From Nonomuraea pusilla (GTDB lineage Bacteria; Actinomycetota; Actinomycetes; Streptosporangiales; Streptosporangiaceae): a DNA stretch of 64,000 nucleotides. The notes under the pieces are model-generated. The model did not search any database, was not told the DNA's origin, and saw only the letters and a program-made list of their open reading frames with translations. The stretch's first letter is position 1; the number at the start of each line of letters is the position of its first letter. The translations under genes were made by a program, and so were the position numbers. Below are positions 61,936-64,000 of the stretch, in pieces. The DNA lies in NCBI RefSeq assembly GCF_900109355.1, contig NZ_FOBF01000005.1:482519-546518 (forward strand). The letters run 5' to 3'.

Positions 61936-62089
61936 GGCTATGAACTGCGCGAGATATCCGCACGTTCCTGGGGCGCTGGTGGCTGTCTCTACCTCGCGGG
62001 ATATACCCGGGATGATCTTTCCTGGCACGGGGGATGCGAGAGCCGTACACCGAGGTCAGAGGCCTGAAGCGGTCAGGAACGTCAGCCCG

Positions 62090-62140
62090 CTGTAAAACCG
62101 TCGGCTCAGCCTACGCAAGTTCGAACCTTGCACCTGCCAC
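62090..62140. repeat. attR, 51-bp direct repeat of the tRNA-Tyr 3' end
   Basis: The segment is identical to 46,298-46,348 over all 51 bp. Beyond it the chromosome resumes with the original tRNA terminator. The preceding bases do not form a tRNA 5' half, so this copy is not a functional tRNA. Confidence 0.95.
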
Positions 62141-62150
62141 ACCAGCAGAA

Positions 62151-62189
62151 AGAGGCCCTTCACCAGCGGAAACGCGGTGAAGGGCCTCT
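62151..62189 (+). terminator. Displaced original terminator of tRNA-Tyr
   Basis: AGAGGCCCTTCACC and GGTGAAGGGCCTCT form a perfect 14-bp stem with an 11-nt loop, followed by CTCGTTGT. It lies 11 bp after attR, the place of the tRNA terminator before insertion. Confidence 0.85.
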
Positions 62190-63218
62190 CTCGTTGTGTC
62201 CGGCCGTCCATGGTCATCACCGAGGACCCACGGCCCTCCGCGGCAAATACGCGGCCAAGTTTCCCGCTGGCCCGCTGTCTTCTCGGCGGGTGCCCTTGGC
62301 CAGGAGATCCATTGCGATGACGGGGGACCATCCCCGCGTGCGCGGGGAGCACCCACCCAGGACCTTGACCACCCAAATCGTGTTGGGATCATGCCCGCGT
62401 GCGCGGGGAACACTTCGTGCTCCCCGCCGGCGGCAGGGCGGGCCAGGGACCATCCCCGCGTGCGCGGGAAGCACTCTACGGCTGACCGTGCTGAATACGT
62501 GCTGAAGGGACCATCCCCGCGTGCGCGGGGAGCACCAGTACCACCAAGAGCTGTCCGCGCCGTACTCGGGACCATCCCCGCGTGCGCGGGGAGCACACCG
62601 TCCGCCTGACCGAGATGCTGCCGCACCCGGGACCATCCCCGCGTGCGCGGGGAGCACGCCCGCCGGTCCGGTGAGGATGCGGGCCGCGAGGGACCATCCC
62701 CGCGTGCGCGGGGAGCACCGTCCGGATCGGCCCTGGCGTGGTCGGACGCGGTGGACCATCCCCGCGTGCGCGGGGAGCACCCTCCCTTCCTCCCCGTAGA
62801 AAGAAGGAAGAAGGGACCATCCCCGCGTGCGCGGGGAGCACGACGGCACGCGCCGCATCAAAGAGATCGACCTGGGACCATCCCCGCGTGCGCGGGGAGC
62901 ACGCCTCGACCCCGATCGGGAGTGTGACTGCGCTGGGACCATCCCCGCGTGCGCGGGGAGCACCCCGCACTCGACCCGTTCAGCCTGTCCTGGGCGGGAC
63001 CATCCCCGCGTGCGCGGGGAGCACACGGTCGCCGTGTGCGGAGGCATGTACTCCGGGGGACCATCCCCGCATGCGCGGGGAGCACCCGCTCTGCGGGCCT
63101 CTCAGCGGCACCGATCAGGGACCATCCCCGCGTGCGCGGGGAGCACAGCCCCACCCCGGCGCCCCGAGAGTCGGCCAGGGGACCATCCCCGCGTGCGCGG
63201 GAAGCACAAACTAGGAGA

Positions 63219-63512
63219 CGCCTGGGTGGAGACCGCCTTGGGACCATCCCCGCGTGCGCGGGGAGCACTCCAGGAACTTGAGGTCGTCGGTGCCGGCGTA
63301 GGGACCATCCCCGCGTGCGCGGGGAGCACCTGAGGGGATGGGCTGGGCAGGGGAGAGGAGCGGGACCATCCCCGCGTGCGCGGGGAGCACACCTCTCCGT
63401 CTTGGTCCGTCCAACGGATGGTGGGACCATCCCCGCGTGCGCGGGGAGCACCAGACCAGGGAGAAGTTCGGCAAGCTGCAGCGGGGACCATCCCCGCGTG
63501 CGCGGGGAGCAC
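63219..63512. repeat. First copy of a 294-bp duplication in the CRISPR array
   Basis: This block holds 21 bp of spacer 15, four whole spacers (63,269, 63,330, 63,391 and 63,452) and five repeats. It is identical to 63,646-63,939, offset 427 bp. The left breakpoint falls inside a spacer rather than in a repeat. Confidence 0.92.
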
Positions 63513-63645
63513 ACCCTCGGCGTGCAGACCCCGGCGCCGCACCTGGGACCATCCCCGCGTGCGCGGGGAGCACAGCAGCTTCAACGTCTCATGGAAGTTG
63601 GCCAGGGGACCATCCCCGCGTGCGCGGGTAGCACTGTCAGGGTGC

Positions 63646-63939
63646 CGCCTGGGTGGAGACCGCCTTGGGACCATCCCCGCGTGCGCGGGGAGCACTCCAG
63701 GAACTTGAGGTCGTCGGTGCCGGCGTAGGGACCATCCCCGCGTGCGCGGGGAGCACCTGAGGGGATGGGCTGGGCAGGGGAGAGGAGCGGGACCATCCCC
63801 GCGTGCGCGGGGAGCACACCTCTCCGTCTTGGTCCGTCCAACGGATGGTGGGACCATCCCCGCGTGCGCGGGGAGCACCAGACCAGGGAGAAGTTCGGCA
63901 AGCTGCAGCGGGGACCATCCCCGCGTGCGCGGGGAGCAC
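63646..63939. repeat. Second copy of the 294-bp CRISPR duplication
   Basis: Identical to 63,219-63,512. The two copies are separated by two unique spacers (63,513 and 63,574) and the 5' part of a chimeric spacer at 63,635. The next spacer (63,940) is unlike the one after the first copy. Confidence 0.92.
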
Positions 63940-64000
63940 GATCTTGCTCATGGTGTTCTCCTGTGGGTTCGGGGACCATCCCCGCGTGCGCGGGGAGCAC

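Larger units (their letters stand above)
46298..62140. mobile_element. AICE (actinomycete integrative and conjugative element) in tRNA-Tyr
   Basis: The 51-bp perfect direct repeats bound a segment with a period of 15,792 bp. It carries the pSAM2/SLP1-type kit: integrase, excisionase, RepSA-like replication initiator, FtsK-like DNA translocase, Pra-like activator, GntR repressor, small hypothetical genes, XRE/TPR protein and Nudix hydrolase. Cargo at the right end is an ABC-3C system and a HEAT-like protein. All core genes look intact, so the element may still move. Confidence 0.93.
62324..64000 (-). CRISPR. Type I-E CRISPR array, trailer end (continues past window)
   Basis: 28 repeats of 29 bp and 27 spacers, nearly all 32 bp (one is 33), are visible. 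Read on the minus strand the repeat begins GTGCTCCCCGCGCACG and ends GGGGATGGTCCC, the actinobacterial I-E form with a hairpin. Variants sit mostly at the low-coordinate end: the repeat at 62,385 has three changes and the one at 62,446 has one. This marks the old trailer end, so the leader and newest spacers lie beyond 64,000. No cas gene is in the window. Spacers 16-19 recur as 23-26. Confidence 0.97.

Noticed and set aside
62090..62140. Second tRNA gene
   Set aside because: Only the 3' part is present. The upstream bases cannot form the acceptor and D arms, so it is attR.
62217..64000. Open frames with PSPRARGA or SPRTRGWS repeats
   Set aside because: They are translations of the CRISPR repeats, not proteins.
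62324..64000. Self-targeting spacers against the neighbouring AICE
   Set aside because: No spacer was seen by eye to match the window, but this was not an exhaustive search. An alignment of all 27 spacers to the genome would decide it.

Overview
The window comes from a high-GC actinobacterium. The signs are about 70 percent GC, strong G/C bias at third codon positions, GTG and TTG starts, an AICE-type integrative element and an actinobacterial type I-E CRISPR repeat. A Streptosporangiales host such as Nonomuraea would fit, but that is an inference. No rRNA or ribosomal genes are present to settle it.

Region 1 (1-7,100) is a glycan-use locus. A PL6-like polysaccharide lyase (cut by the window start), an AraC regulator and a D-2-hydroxyacid dehydrogenase lie on the minus strand. 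A sugar ABC importer (lipoprotein plus two permeases) and a GH29 alpha-L-fucosidase lie divergently. A LacI-type palindrome precedes the lyase and a weaker copy precedes the importer.

Region 2 (7,145-18,571) looks like an exopolysaccharide or cell-surface glycan cluster. It has an acyltransferase-3, two Wzz-like proteins, a 2OG-Fe(II) oxygenase, an O-antigen ligase/polymerase-like protein, an RmlC-like epimerase, a WecG/TagA/CpsF transferase, a double-domain glycosyltransferase, a secreted glycosidase-like protein and an NAD-dependent epimerase.

Region 3 (18,638-39,254) is energy metabolism. The 2-oxoacid:ferredoxin oxidoreductase genes korAB and a polysaccharide deacetylase lie beside a partial complex I set, nuoABCH and nuoIJKLMN, which lacks nuoD, E, F and G. 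A roughly 5-kb block splits the two nuo groups; it holds a membrane protein, a secreted protein, a YdeI-like protein and a Ser/Thr kinase. Several Nuo subunits carry in-frame low-complexity expansions. Non-coding tandem repeats and a cluster of DnaA-box-like sites also lie here.

Region 4 (39,434-45,964) has two TetR regulators with nearly the same palindromic operator, an alpha/beta hydrolase, an SDR lacking the canonical Tyr, a carboxymuconolactone-decarboxylase-like protein, HtpX and YajQ.

Region 5 (46,298-62,140) is a complete-looking AICE inserted in tRNA-Tyr, bounded by a perfect 51-bp direct repeat. It has int, xis, a RepSA-like initiator, an FtsK-like transfer protein, a Pra-like activator, a KorSA-like GntR repressor with matching operators, an XRE/TPR protein and a Nudix hydrolase. 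Its cargo is a lower-GC three-gene ABC-3C conflict system and an unrecognised HEAT-like protein. This is the most interesting part of the window.

Region 6 (62,324-64,000, running off the end) is a type I-E CRISPR array with 28 repeats visible. It is read on the minus strand, its decayed trailer end faces the AICE, and it contains an internal 294-bp duplication. No cas genes are in view.
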